Source of the DNA: JANRJY01 sp033763735
GTDB lineage: Bacteria; Bacteroidota; Bacteroidia; Cytophagales; UBA9547
NCBI GenBank assembly: GCA_033763735.1
Contig: JANRJY010000003.1
Location: 1-64,000 of the forward strand
Direction: 5' to 3'
Length of the DNA stretch: 64,000 bases
Below are positions 18,523-27,206 of this stretch, in pieces. Position numbers and translations under genes: made by a program. The notes beneath the pieces were generated by a model. That model saw nothing but the letters and a program-made list of their open reading frames with translations. It ran no database searches and had not been told where the DNA came from. Every line of letters begins with the position of its first letter. Position 1 is the stretch's first letter.

Positions 18523-19764
18523 TTATAACAACATTCGTCTTGCCTTTTGAATACCCGAAATCAGTTTATCAACTTCTTCAAAAGTATTATACATAGCAAA
18601 CGAAGCCCTCACCGTGCCTGGAATACCAAATCGCTGCATCAAAGGCTGGGTACAATGATGACCCGTACGCACTGCAATGCCCTCACTATCAAGTATTATA
18701 CCCACATCTTGCGGATGAATACCCTCTATTAAAAATGATTGTACGCTAACCTTATTTTTAGAAGTACCATAAAGTTTAATTCCATCAATTTCATTTAATT
18801 TCTCAACACAATATGCCAAAAGTGCATCTTCATGAGCCGCAATTGCTTCTTTTCCAATTGCTTTAATATATTTCAAAGAAACATTCAAAGCTATCGTATC
18901 CGCAATATTGGGCGTACCTGCTTCAAACTTATAGGGCAAATCGTTGTAAGTAGTTTTTGCAAAAGTAACTTCCTTAATCATCTCTCCACCACCCATATAA
19001 GGAGGCATTTTTTCTAATAATACACGTTTTCCATAAAGTGCACCTATCCCGGTAGGACCATAAAATTTATGACCTGACAATACATAAAAATCAGCACTTA
19101 AGTTTTGAACATCAATATTCATATGAGAGGCTGCTTGAGCGCCATCTACCAAAACAACAGCCCCAAACTTATGTGCATCTGCAATAATCTCTTTAATTGG
19201 ATTTATTGTACCTAAAGCGTTGGAAACGTGTACAATAGCAACGATTTTGGTTTTTTCGGAAAGTAATTTAAGATATTCTTCATAAATAATTTCACCAGCA
19301 TCGTTAATAGGAATTATTTTGAGCACAGCTCCTTTTTCTTCACATATCATTTGCCAGGGCACAATGTTGGAATGATGTTCCATTGTACTGATTATCACTT
19401 CATCTCCTGATTTTAAATACGTCCTTCCATAGGATTGTGCCACTAAATTAATACCTTCGGTTACTCCACGAGTGAAAATGATTTGTTCTTCCGATTCCGA
19501 ATTTATAAATTCACGTATGGCTTTTCGGGTATCTTCAAATAACAGTGTGGCTTTGTCGGCAAGCGAATGTAACCCTCTGTGAATGTTGGCATTAGTAGTA
19601 TTGTAATAATTTGATATTGCATCAATAACTACTTGCGGTTTTTGCGTTGTAGCAGCATTATCAAAATACACCAAATGCTTACCGTGCACCAATTGATTCA
19701 AGATTGGAAAGTCTTTCCTAACTTTAAGTACATCAAAATCGGTAATGGTTTGTAAATCGGTCAT
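18523..19764 (-). CDS. sufS: Cysteine desulfurase SufS
   Basis: A 413-residue PLP-dependent group II cysteine desulfurase that supplies sulfur for Fe-S clusters. Visible signatures: YFDNAATTQKP near the N terminus, TMEHHSNIVPWQ, VDGAQAASH, the PLP-lysine motif SGHKFYGPTGIGALYG, and the RTGHHCTQPLMQRF loop with the catalytic Cys. The ATG at 19764 (MTDLQTITDF) is preferred to a start 30 bases upstream because a TACCTTTG -7 box lies between the two. It heads a cluster with sufE, a DUF59 gene and a bacilliredoxin. Confidence 0.95.
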   Translation of the reverse strand: MTDLQTITDFDVLKVRKDFPILNQLVHGKHLVYFDNAATTQKPQVVIDAISNYYNTTNANIHRGLHSLADKATLLFEDTRKAIREFINSESEEQIIFTRGVTEGINLVAQSYGRTYLKSGDEVIISTMEHHSNIVPWQMICEEKGAVLKIIPINDAGEIIYEEYLKLLSEKTKIVAIVHVSNALGTINPIKEIIADAHKFGAVVLVDGAQAASHMNIDVQNLSADFYVLSGHKFYGPTGIGALYGKRVLLEKMPPYMGGGEMIKEVTFAKTTYNDLPYKFEAGTPNIADTIALNVSLKYIKAIGKEAIAAHEDALLAYCVEKLNEIDGIKLYGTSKNKVSVQSFLIEGIHPQDVGIILDSEGIAVRTGHHCTQPLMQRFGIPGTVRASFAMYNTFEEVDKLISGIQKARRMLL

Positions 19765-19779
19765 GATATTATTTGCTCT

Positions 19780-19787
19780 CAAAGGTA
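19780..19787 (-). promoter_or_regulatory. Bacteroidota -7 box TACCTTTG for sufS
   Basis: A perfect TAnnTTTG box, 15 bases upstream of the chosen sufS ATG. It implies transcription starts downstream of the alternative ATG at 19794. No clear -33 box was seen. Confidence 0.5.
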
Positions 19788-19839
19788 AGAACAAATTATT
19801 TCTTTAGAATGTTTCTAAGGAAGAATAATTAATTGGCCT

Positions 19840-20184
19840 TTATAAAAATTTAATTAATGCAATTAATAGGGTGGTTGTACTGATTTGTAAGACAATTATC
19901 CAACGTAGTTGCTCTTTGAAACCTCTCTCCATATCGGTTCGGAGTTGTTCTATCTTCAAATCTAGGGAGTGGATATCGGACTTGAATTCTTCTTTCAGGG
20001 AAGCAATATCGGACTTGAATTCCAGTTTTAGTGAAGAAATGTCAGATTTCGTTGAAAAAATATTCTGAGCTTCCACAAATTTCTTTTCAACTTTAGATTC
20101 AATATATTCAACAAGGTTTTTGGCTTCCTTATCACCCATATTGGTTTTTAAAATTTCATAAAGTTCAATTTCTGAGATGTTCAT
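19840..20184 (-). CDS. Coiled-coil protein with 11-residue repeats and C-terminal membrane anchor
   Basis: 114 residues. The N-terminal third is helical (MNISEIELYEILKTNMGDKEAKNLVEYIESK), followed by three nearly identical 11-residue repeats of the form SDIxSLKxEFK (about 46-76), predicted to form a hendecad coiled coil, and a C-terminal hydrophobic helix (about 94-114) that probably anchors it to the membrane. At DNA level the repeats appear as 33-base direct repeats around 19960-20050. The arrangement resembles DUF1640/CCDC90-like small proteins; no function is assigned. It lies 87 bases downstream of the inositol-phosphatase family gene on the same strand. Confidence 0.65.
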   Translation of the reverse strand: MNISEIELYEILKTNMGDKEAKNLVEYIESKVEKKFVEAQNIFSTKSDISSLKLEFKSDIASLKEEFKSDIHSLDLKIEQLRTDMERGFKEQLRWIIVLQISTTTLLIALIKFL

Positions 20185-20271
20185 TTACTAGATGACATTA
20201 TTATACAAAGTTAATTATAATTTTTGATTAATTAAATCATTCAAAATTCAACACTCATCGTTAAACTTTTC

Positions 20272-21072
20272 CTACCTCCAATGTTTCTTTATAGTCCCCA
20301 CCAAATCATCATGAATACTGCCGCAACTGGCTACTATTTTATGGCTAAAAATATAATCATCACCTCCCATAAAATCTGTCACTTTACCTCCGGCCTCTTG
20401 AACTATAAGCACACCTGCGGCTACGTCCCACGAGTTAATGCTCCACTCATAATAGGCTTCAAACCTGCCACAAGCAACCCAGGCGAGATCAATGGCAGCC
20501 GAGCCGCATCTGCGAATTCCGTGCGAACTTTTCATAAAATCACTCAACACATTCAAAAAATAAGGGACTTTTTCAAAATCATGATAAGGAAATCCTGTTG
20601 CAAGCAATGATTGCGATAGTTCTTTGGCTTTCGACACTTTAATGGGTTTATTGTTACAAAAAGCTCCTTCGCCTTTAGCTGCATGAAAGCACTCTCCCCT
20701 ACTTGGGTCTAGAATCACACCTACTACCATTTCGTTGCCCCTCATAAGCCCTACACTTATGGAGTATAAAGGCAATCCATGCATAAAATTGGTGGTGCCA
20801 TCCAAAGGATCTATTAGCCACACATATTCTTCATTGGTTCTTTGTGCTACAGTACCTTCTTCTGTAATGTATCCTGCTTCCGGCAATATTGAACTTAGAC
20901 CTTTAACTAATATTTTTTCGGCTTCCTTATCTACATAAGAAACCAAGTTATTAACCCCCTTATATTCAATTTTATCCCAATCAAAACCTTCCCATTCTTT
21001 CTTAATAAATACACCGGTTTGTTGAACAATTTCAATGGTTTTTTTGCATATTTCACTATAGGATGAAGCCAT
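20272..21072 (-). CDS. Inositol monophosphatase family protein
   Basis: 266 residues of the Mg2+-dependent, Li+-sensitive phosphatase fold. Metal-binding motifs are visible: EEG near residue 68, WLIDPLDGTTNF (motif A) and SWDVAAGVLIVQEAGG (motif B). Family members hydrolyse inositol phosphates or other small phosphoesters; bacterial SuhB also acts in rRNA transcription antitermination. The substrate cannot be read from the sequence. The start codon lies 1 base after the lnt stop codon, so it is translationally close to lnt and part of the rsmI-lnt operon. Confidence 0.92.
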   Translation of the reverse strand: MASSYSEICKKTIEIVQQTGVFIKKEWEGFDWDKIEYKGVNNLVSYVDKEAEKILVKGLSSILPEAGYITEEGTVAQRTNEEYVWLIDPLDGTTNFMHGLPLYSISVGLMRGNEMVVGVILDPSRGECFHAAKGEGAFCNNKPIKVSKAKELSQSLLATGFPYHDFEKVPYFLNVLSDFMKSSHGIRRCGSAAIDLAWVACGRFEAYYEWSINSWDVAAGVLIVQEAGGKVTDFMGGDDYIFSHKIVASCGSIHDDLVGTIKKHWR

Positions 21073-21073
21073 A

Positions 21074-22699
21074 TTATTTCTTAATTTTTCTTAATTGTAA
21101 AGTCACAAAAATATACAAAAAATATGAAATAAATATCCCACAACCATAGGAGGCGGCCTTCCCTATCAAATCTCCAAAAGTCACATAAAATGTCATGTAG
21201 GTATTCATTTTAATAGATTGACGCATAGCATCTTGTATCCAATATATATTCGTTTTTATGATGTCGCCTCTTTGGTTCATGTATCCTGATATTCCGGTAT
21301 TGGCTGCTCGGGCCACTGATCTACGAGTTTCAATGGCTCTTAATCTGGCATAATGTAAGTGCTGCACATGTCCGGGTGTATTACCCCACCAACCATCATT
21401 GGTGATTATGCAAATATATCCTGCACCTTTTCTCACATAATCAGCAACAAACTCACCAAATATTGATTCGTAGCAAATAACAGGAGCTACACTAACCCCT
21501 GATTTTGAAGTAAATACGGTGCGTTCTTTTTGCGTACCCAAGCTTCCTGTGATGCCCCCCAAATCAATGGCAAAATTGTTTAAAAAGGTCAATGCATAGC
21601 TATACGGCAAGTTTTCAACGCCCGGCACAAGTTTTGATTTGTGATAGAATCTACATTTAACATTATTTTCTAATGCCATACCCGTATTGAAATAATCATA
21701 ATATCCAACACCTTCACCATATCTTGCTGTAGGACTGGCATCGAACTTGCCACCGTATATGTAATATGTGTCACTACCGGTAATTAACATCAAATTGGGA
21801 TGTTTCTTTAAAAAATTCCGAATCATCAATATATATTTTTGGTCTTCAATTAATAATTCGTCAAAACCAACAGGTAAGGAAGTTTCTGGCCAAGCCAAAA
21901 TTTTGGTACTATCTGTGATTGTTTTTTCTGATAGATCAAGCAATCGTTCCAATTGCAAATCAAAAGGTATAAAATGTGGGGTGTCCGGAAATTTTTCGTT
22001 ATAAGGATCTACATTGGGTTGAACTACCACAAATTCATTGCTAAATCCTTCTTCTTCATAAGCAAAATATCTTGTGAGACTTATAAAAACAGGAATTGCA
22101 ATTACCACAAATATCAATCCGGTAAATACTTGTTTACTCTTAGACTCATTCGTTCTGAATACTTCAAAAACTAAATAATTGACCAAAAGAATCCAAAAAG
22201 TGCCTCCCAAATGACCTGTATACTCATACCACTGAACCAAATAATGCGCAAATGCAAAACAATTGCCTAAAGTTAACCATGGCCATGTAAGTTCCCAGTT
22301 AAGATGCAAATATTCAAATCCTATCCAAAATGAGATTAACACTAAAAAGTGAAGAAAATCTGATTTAAACACATTCCTTTTGATTGCATATTTATAAAAT
22401 CTCCATGGAATGGTCATAAAAAAAGAATTGCAAAGTATGGCAGCAACCGAACCTCCGGGACTAGCATTCCAAACCCACCATGTGGTAATAACATTCCACA
22501 TTACAAATGCCAAATAAAGCCAAAAGTTGTATTTTAAATCGGCCCATTTTTCATTTTTACCTGCAAATGTTTGAGTCAATATGAATAATGGTACAAATCC
22601 AAAGAAACTAAATACAGGATAAATATACCAAGCAGCACTCATCAAAATGGCTGAAATCAAACTCAAAAACAAAGGATTCAGTTTAATCTTGTTCCACAT
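21074..22699 (-). CDS. lnt: Apolipoprotein N-acyltransferase
   Basis: 541 residues from the ATG at 22699 (a GTG at 22726 would add nine). About six N-terminal transmembrane helices precede a nitrilase-like periplasmic domain and a final C-terminal helix. The catalytic triad is visible as Glu in LAWPETSLP, Lys in YHKSKLVPG and Cys in PVICYESIFG. Lnt adds the third acyl chain to lipoproteins at the inner membrane, the last step after Lgt and LspA; two putative lipoproteins are encoded in this window. The gene overlaps rsmI by 17 bases and is followed immediately by the inositol-phosphatase family gene. Confidence 0.92.
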   Translation of the reverse strand: MWNKIKLNPLFLSLISAILMSAAWYIYPVFSFFGFVPLFILTQTFAGKNEKWADLKYNFWLYLAFVMWNVITTWWVWNASPGGSVAAILCNSFFMTIPWRFYKYAIKRNVFKSDFLHFLVLISFWIGFEYLHLNWELTWPWLTLGNCFAFAHYLVQWYEYTGHLGGTFWILLVNYLVFEVFRTNESKSKQVFTGLIFVVIAIPVFISLTRYFAYEEEGFSNEFVVVQPNVDPYNEKFPDTPHFIPFDLQLERLLDLSEKTITDSTKILAWPETSLPVGFDELLIEDQKYILMIRNFLKKHPNLMLITGSDTYYIYGGKFDASPTARYGEGVGYYDYFNTGMALENNVKCRFYHKSKLVPGVENLPYSYALTFLNNFAIDLGGITGSLGTQKERTVFTSKSGVSVAPVICYESIFGEFVADYVRKGAGYICIITNDGWWGNTPGHVQHLHYARLRAIETRRSVARAANTGISGYMNQRGDIIKTNIYWIQDAMRQSIKMNTYMTFYVTFGDLIGKAASYGCGIFISYFLYIFVTLQLRKIKK

Positions 22700-23384
22700 C
22701 TGATCTGGATTTTTTAGGTTTACCACTGATAATAATTACAAATTCTCCTTTGGGATCATGTTTTGAAAAATGAAATAGCACCTCAGATATTGTTCCATTT
22801 ACCGTTTCTTCAAATTTCTTCGAAAGCTCTCTTGAAACAGAAATAATTCGTTCTTTTCCAATGTATTCAACTAGTTCTGTTAAAGTTTTGATTACTCTAA
22901 ATGGACTTTCATATATAATCATAGTTCTTGTTTCTATTGCTATTTCTTTAAACTTAGTTTGACGTCCTTTTTTTACGGGCAAAAAGCCTTCAAACACAAA
23001 ACTATCGCTAGGGATACCGGATTTAACTAATGCGGGTACGAACGCTGTTGCTCCTGGCAAACAATCAACCTCAATATTATTTTGAATACATGCCCTTACA
23101 ATCAAAAAACCCGGGTCCGAAATTCCGGGTGTACCTGCATCCGTAATCAAGCACATTTTTTCGCCTTTTCTGATTCTATTAATCAGATTTTCAACTGTTT
23201 TATGCTCATTAAAGGTATGATAGCTTTGCAATGGTTTACTTATTTCATAATGTTTAAGCAAAACCGAACTTGTACGAGTATCTTCACAAAGAATTACGTC
23301 ACATTCTTTTAACTCACGTAATGCCCTTAAAGTAATATCCTCAAGGTTGCCAATGGGCGTGGGTACAAGTATGAGTTTAGGCAC
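22683..23384 (-). CDS. rsmI: 16S rRNA (cytidine-1402-2'-O)-methyltransferase
   Basis: 233 residues of the tetrapyrrole-methylase fold, with the RsmI signatures PTPIGNLEDITLRAL, DVILCEDTRTS, ITDAGTPGISDPG (SAM site) and PGATAFVPALV. RsmI methylates the ribose of C1402 in the decoding centre of 16S rRNA. The length is slightly shorter than in enterobacteria, where a C-terminal extension is present, and is usual for Bacteroidota. It is first in a leftward operon with lnt and an inositol-phosphatase family gene, overlapping lnt. Confidence 0.93.
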   Translation of the reverse strand: MPKLILVPTPIGNLEDITLRALRELKECDVILCEDTRTSSVLLKHYEISKPLQSYHTFNEHKTVENLINRIRKGEKMCLITDAGTPGISDPGFLIVRACIQNNIEVDCLPGATAFVPALVKSGIPSDSFVFEGFLPVKKGRQTKFKEIAIETRTMIIYESPFRVIKTLTELVEYIGKERIISVSRELSKKFEETVNGTISEVLFHFSKHDPKGEFVIIISGKPKKSRSDVEQD

Positions 23385-23502
23385 TTTTCAATTGATTTAA
23401 AATCTTCTCAAACATACATTCAATAAAGTTAATCGAATAATTGTTTTTAGATTTTAAGAACTAATATTTTGGATTGGACATTCAATTTACAAGGATTTTA
23501 TT

Positions 23503-23510
23503 TATCTTTG
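23503..23510 (+). promoter_or_regulatory. Bacteroidota -7 box TATCTTTG for the toxin-antitoxin pair
   Basis: A perfect TAnnTTTG box, 11 bases upstream of the antitoxin ATG at 23522. A TTG at 23474-23476 lies further upstream than the usual -33 spacing. Confidence 0.45.
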
Positions 23511-23521
23511 AGTAAAAAAAG

Positions 23522-23746
23522 ATGACTGAATTATCTATAAAATATAATTCTCTTGATTCTAACAAACAAAAAGAAGTTATTGACTTCATTGATTTTTTAT
23601 TGGTAAAAGAAGAAAAAAATAAAGTAAAAAAATCAAATTTATATAAAGAAAAAATTTTGTCTGTTTCCACGTGGAATGAAAAAGACATTCAAATAATTTT
23701 GGACAATCAGAAAAAAGTTTTTGAATGGAAAACTCAAATATGGTAA
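23522..23746 (+). CDS. DUF2281-like antitoxin of a VapBC-type pair
   Basis: 74 residues. The N terminus (LSIKYNSLDSNKQKEVIDFIDFLLVKEE) matches the short helical DUF2281 pattern of antitoxins that have no ribbon-helix-helix; the C-terminal half is charged and ends in W, as expected for a toxin-wrapping tail. It overlaps the PIN gene by up to 22 bases, the usual translational coupling of type II toxin-antitoxin loci, and precedes it as antitoxins normally do. The DNA-binding mode and whether it autoregulates are not visible from the sequence. Confidence 0.75.
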   Translation: MTELSIKYNSLDSNKQKEVIDFIDFLLVKEEKNKVKKSNLYKEKILSVSTWNEKDIQIILDNQKKVFEWKTQIW

Positions 23747-24114
23747 TTGATACCAGTATTTTTATTGAATATCTTAGAGCTAAAGTCAAAACTAATACCG
23801 AACTTTTTAAAATTCCTGAAAACTCAAATCTTTATATTTCTTCCGTTACACTTTACGAGTTATTAGTGGGAGCTACAAATGAAAATAAAACGAAAGATAT
23901 TGTATTATTAACAGAAGATTTAATTGTATTACCTTTTGATCAAGAAGTGTGTTTTGAGGCATCGAAAATTTATCATCAATTACGGCTAAGCAACCAAATG
24001 ATTGAATTTAGAGACATTTTTATTGCATCCACTTGCATTGTAAATAACCTTCCAATAAAAACTCTTAACTATAAACATTTTGAAAGAATAAGTAATTTGG
24101 AATTGATCTTATAA
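23725..24114 (+). CDS. PIN domain toxin (VapC-like ribonuclease)
   Basis: 129 residues from the ATG at 23725; an in-frame ATG at 23740 would also be acceptable. The PIN acidic residues are present: Asp in VIDTSIFIEYL near residue 9, Glu in SVTLYELLVG near 49, and Asp in EFRDIFIAS near 98. It ends with the LNYKHFERI motif typical of VapC. Such toxins cut tRNA or rRNA and are held inactive by the antitoxin encoded upstream. All acidic residues are intact, so the toxin is probably functional. The 3' end overlaps the convergent methyltransferase gene by 6 bases. Confidence 0.88.
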   Translation: MENSNMVIDTSIFIEYLRAKVKTNTELFKIPENSNLYISSVTLYELLVGATNENKTKDIVLLTEDLIVLPFDQEVCFEASKIYHQLRLSNQMIEFRDIFIASTCIVNNLPIKTLNYKHFERISNLELIL

Positions 24115-24639
24115 ATTATTTTTCACAAAATAATCCCAAAGCACAATACCTACACTCACCGAAATATTAAAAGAATGTTTGCTCCCAAATTGAGGTATTT
24201 CAACAGCATAATCCAACAATGACAATACATCATCTGATATTCCATTTACCTCATTACCAAATATTAAAGCGTATTTCTTTGATAACAAAAACTCAAATTT
24301 TTTCAAATCGACCGATTGATCAGTTTGTTCCAAACCTACAATTGTATAACCATTTTTCTTTAATTCTTCAATAGCATCAAATGTAGTTTTTTTATAAATC
24401 CAACTCACTGTTTCTTCGGCACCTAATGCACTTTTATAAATTTCTCTATGGGGTGGTTGTGCTGTAATCCCGCACAAATACAATTTTTCAATCAAAAAAG
24501 CATCCGAAGTCCGGAACACCGAACCTACGTTATTCATACTCCTAATATTATCCAATACAATACAAATGGGAGCTTTTTGTATTTTTTGAATTTCGGCTTT
24601 GCTCTTTCTGCCCAACTCATTCATTGATAATTTTCGCAT
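24109..24639 (-). CDS. TrmH/SpoU family RNA methyltransferase
   Basis: 176 residues of the SPOUT fold. The three family motifs are visible: NIRSMNNVGSVFRTSDAF (motif 1), LIFGNEVNGISDDVL (motif 2), and IPQFGSKHSFNISVSVGIVLWD (motif 3), which form the knotted SAM pocket. It is one of the short TrmH-class 2'-O-methyltransferases for tRNA or rRNA without the N-terminal substrate-binding domain of TrmH/RlmB; the target base cannot be assigned. It is a single gene, transcribed toward the toxin gene. Confidence 0.9.
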   Translation of the reverse strand: MRKLSMNELGRKSKAEIQKIQKAPICIVLDNIRSMNNVGSVFRTSDAFLIEKLYLCGITAQPPHREIYKSALGAEETVSWIYKKTTFDAIEELKKNGYTIVGLEQTDQSVDLKKFEFLLSKKYALIFGNEVNGISDDVLSLLDYAVEIPQFGSKHSFNISVSVGIVLWDYFVKNNL

Positions 24640-24738
24640 ATCTTTACATTAGAAAATTGCAAGTAACAGCTTTTTTGCTTTATTTTGTTCTTTAATGCCC
24701 ATTAATAAATCTTAACAACAGGCACCAATATTTTAATA

Positions 24739-25980
24739 GTGAAATTTCTTCTTCGAAATATCTTATTTTTATTCATTTCACTGTTATTGTATTTTGCGTG
24801 TACTAAAAAAAACGCGCCAAATGCGGTAGCTTATGGTGAAGGAAGTTCGGCAACAGGCTTAGAATACAAAAAAACCGATTCTACTTTTCATCCCGATCAG
24901 GCCAATGCTAATGAGCCTTATGACCCCAAAAAATACAAGCGTCCAAACATGCGCCTAATAGAAGGAGGACGATCACTTTTGGGTTTTGAAGAATCGGAGT
25001 TTACACATTCCAAAATTAAATATTTCACCACTACAGTGGAAACCTTTTACATGGACGAAACCGAAATTGCTAATATTCATTGGCTGGAATATTTGTGGCA
25101 TTTGCGTAAAGTATCTGAACAAGAATATGTATCTGCACTTCCGGACACCTTAGTATGGTCGCGTCAGTTTTCGTTTAACGATTTTTATGTGGAAAATTAT
25201 TTGCGTCATCCCGCTTTCCGATTTTATCCTGTGGTAGGTGTTTCATGGCTACAGGCCAACGAATATTGCAAATGGCGCACCGACCCACAATGGCATAAGT
25301 TACAATTTGTAAAAAAAGAAGGCACTGGCAAAAAAATACAATTGAGCGACACCCTCTGGGTGTATGAAGGTTACAAAACAGCCCTCCCACAAAAAGTACC
25401 CAAACCAGAATATCGCCTTCCTACCGAGGCTGAGTGGATATACGCAGCTATTTGTTTTAGCTACATGGTACCCTATATTGATGAAAAGGAATTTTATCGC
25501 AGAGTATATCCTTGGGATGGGAATAGCATGCGCAACCCATACAAAAAAGGAAGAGGAAATTTCCTTGCCAATTTCAAACGTGGACGTGGCGATTATGGAG
25601 GTGTGGCAGGTTACAGAAATGATGGTGCAGTGTATACCGAATACATTTATGCATATCCGCCTAACGATGTGGGGTTGTACAATATGGCAGGAAATGTGAA
25701 TGAATGGGTGCAAGAACTTTGGGACCATGTGCCGATGGAAGTGGATAAGTTTGAGTTCAATTCAAAACTTGATGAATCAGAAGAAAAAAAACTGATAAAA
25801 GAACAAGCTACATTTGAAGAATACTTGGAAGAAGAACGATTCCGAGTGTATAAAGGCGGTTCTTGGAACGATGTAGCCTATTATTTGTCACCTTTTTCGA
25901 GACGTAAACTAGCTGAAGATTCCTCCTCTTCTACCATCGGATTCCGTTGTGCAATGTCCGTTTTTCCTGAAAAGGATTAA
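24739..25980 (+). CDS. gldJ: Gliding motility/T9SS lipoprotein GldJ
   Basis: 413 residues beginning at a GTG. A lipoprotein signal with FAC at the cleavage site (about residue 21) is followed by a GSSATGLEY stretch matching the SGGTGW-type start of GldJ, and a formylglycine-generating-enzyme-like (SUMF1) fold: MRLIEGG, FYMDETEIANIHWLEYL, PDTLVWSRQFSFND, NYLRHPAFRFYPVVGVSWLQANEYCKWRTD, RLPTEAEWIYAA and YKGGSWNDVAYY. In Flavobacterium GldJ is an outer-membrane lipoprotein needed for gliding and T9SS stability together with GldK. The sulfatase-activating cysteine pair of true formylglycine enzymes is not needed in this family. It is followed 11 bases later by a barrel-like protein, suggesting co-transcription. 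Confidence 0.85.
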   Translation: MKFLLRNILFLFISLLLYFACTKKNAPNAVAYGEGSSATGLEYKKTDSTFHPDQANANEPYDPKKYKRPNMRLIEGGRSLLGFEESEFTHSKIKYFTTTVETFYMDETEIANIHWLEYLWHLRKVSEQEYVSALPDTLVWSRQFSFNDFYVENYLRHPAFRFYPVVGVSWLQANEYCKWRTDPQWHKLQFVKKEGTGKKIQLSDTLWVYEGYKTALPQKVPKPEYRLPTEAEWIYAAICFSYMVPYIDEKEFYRRVYPWDGNSMRNPYKKGRGNFLANFKRGRGDYGGVAGYRNDGAVYTEYIYAYPPNDVGLYNMAGNVNEWVQELWDHVPMEVDKFEFNSKLDESEEKKLIKEQATFEEYLEEERFRVYKGGSWNDVAYYLSPFSRRKLAEDSSSSTIGFRCAMSVFPEKD

Positions 25981-25991
25981 TTTTTATAATC

Positions 25992-27152
25992 GTGAAACAT
26001 CTACTCTTTTTTGTAACATTCCTCATATTAGTAACTAAGGTATATTGTCAAAAAACAGAATCTTTTTATTTACCTGATACCATTTATTTTGAATCAAAAA
26101 ACAGTACACCTTTAGGAATAAATATTCGAACGATAGAATTTAAAAATGGAATAATCAATGTGCAGAAGTTTGAAAACGAAACAGTATATGGATATAATTA
26201 TTTAGACCACGATATAGCCTATATTATCACAAATGATTCAAACTATGTCAAAAGATTATATAAAAACAAAAATGAATATATCTCTTTGTTTACTTACAAA
26301 AGGAATAATAAGATTTTGTACTATGAAGATTTGTATAATAAAAATGATAAAATAGATGAATCTTCAAAAAAAACCAAAACCGATTCGCTAAAAGTTTTAA
26401 GACAAAATTTAAAGAAAAGAGAAAAAGCAAAAAATGATTCCATCAATAAAATTACAAATTCTATTGATTCAAGCAATTTTTATCAGAAAATCGGAAAATT
26501 GAAATTAGGAATTCAAGTTTCAAATTATTTCATATTTAGCCAAAATAGTAATACTTCCTATAATGGCTTTGTTACAAGTGAACAATCAAGTAAATCATTC
26601 AAAATCATAGGTTTAGGAATTGGAATTACATTAAAAGATAAATGGTTCAACCTACACAGTTTAGAAATTATTGACTTGCAATCTTTGAATTACTACAATA
26701 AAGTCACTAATAATTCGAATGGTATAGCCAGACCTATTGAAGGCAAAAAAACTCAGGATTTTAACATTTTATTTGGTTATCAATGCAACTATTACTTTAA
26801 TAAAAATAAAAATTCAAAATATTATTGGGGAATTGTGGTATCAAATAATCTTAGTTATTCTTATTCTTGGTTTGAACCTGTTGTACCTAATACTTTTCCA
26901 AGGCAAATCCATAGCTTTATTTGGTATCCGTCCATTGGGCCAACCTTTACCTATTTTGTAAATTCCAATTTATTTTTCTCGTTTAAATATCCGGTAAATT
27001 TTGTGTATTTAAGTTATGCAAGTCAATACGTTCAAAATCCCAATATTCCTGAAAACCAAAGGACGTTAGATAGGCAATTTTCAAATTTTGATTACCCATG
27101 GAATAATTTACAATTACTTTTTCTTTTAACCTATATGGTAAATTGTAAATAA
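25992..27152 (+). CDS. Probable outer-membrane protein downstream of gldJ
   Basis: 386 residues starting at a GTG, with a signal peptide (1-19, ending VYCQ). The N-terminal third is a compact beta-rich region; residues about 125-155 are a Lys/Glu/Asp-rich helical stretch (KVLRQNLKKREKAKNDS); the C-terminal half shows alternating aromatic strands (GIVVSNNLSYSYSWF, FWYPSIGPTFTYFV) typical of an outer-membrane barrel. No family was recognised. It is encoded 11 bases after gldJ, and an association with the T9SS or gliding machinery is inferred from position only. Confidence 0.6.
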   Translation: MKHLLFFVTFLILVTKVYCQKTESFYLPDTIYFESKNSTPLGINIRTIEFKNGIINVQKFENETVYGYNYLDHDIAYIITNDSNYVKRLYKNKNEYISLFTYKRNNKILYYEDLYNKNDKIDESSKKTKTDSLKVLRQNLKKREKAKNDSINKITNSIDSSNFYQKIGKLKLGIQVSNYFIFSQNSNTSYNGFVTSEQSSKSFKIIGLGIGITLKDKWFNLHSLEIIDLQSLNYYNKVTNNSNGIARPIEGKKTQDFNILFGYQCNYYFNKNKNSKYYWGIVVSNNLSYSYSWFEPVVPNTFPRQIHSFIWYPSIGPTFTYFVNSNLFFSFKYPVNFVYLSYASQYVQNPNIPENQRTLDRQFSNFDYPWNNLQLLFLLTYMVNCK

Positions 27153-27183
27153 AAAAAAAGACCCTCAATATCTGAGAGTCTTT
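27151..27183 (-). terminator. Terminator of the 62-residue gene
   Basis: Read on the minus strand, a fully paired 11-base-pair stem (AAAGAC/GTCTTT plus inner pairs) is followed by nine Ts. It also sits at the end of the rightward barrel gene and may act weakly there. The same hairpin recurs, with a few changes, at 41647-41677. Confidence 0.82.
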
Positions 27184-27206
27184 AATAAAATAAGTTGAAT
27201 AACAAT

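Noticed and set aside
24739..25980. True formylglycine-generating enzyme for sulfatases
   Set aside because: The GldJ-type N terminus, the lipoprotein signal and GldJ-specific blocks favour the T9SS lipoprotein; no sulfatase gene is present.
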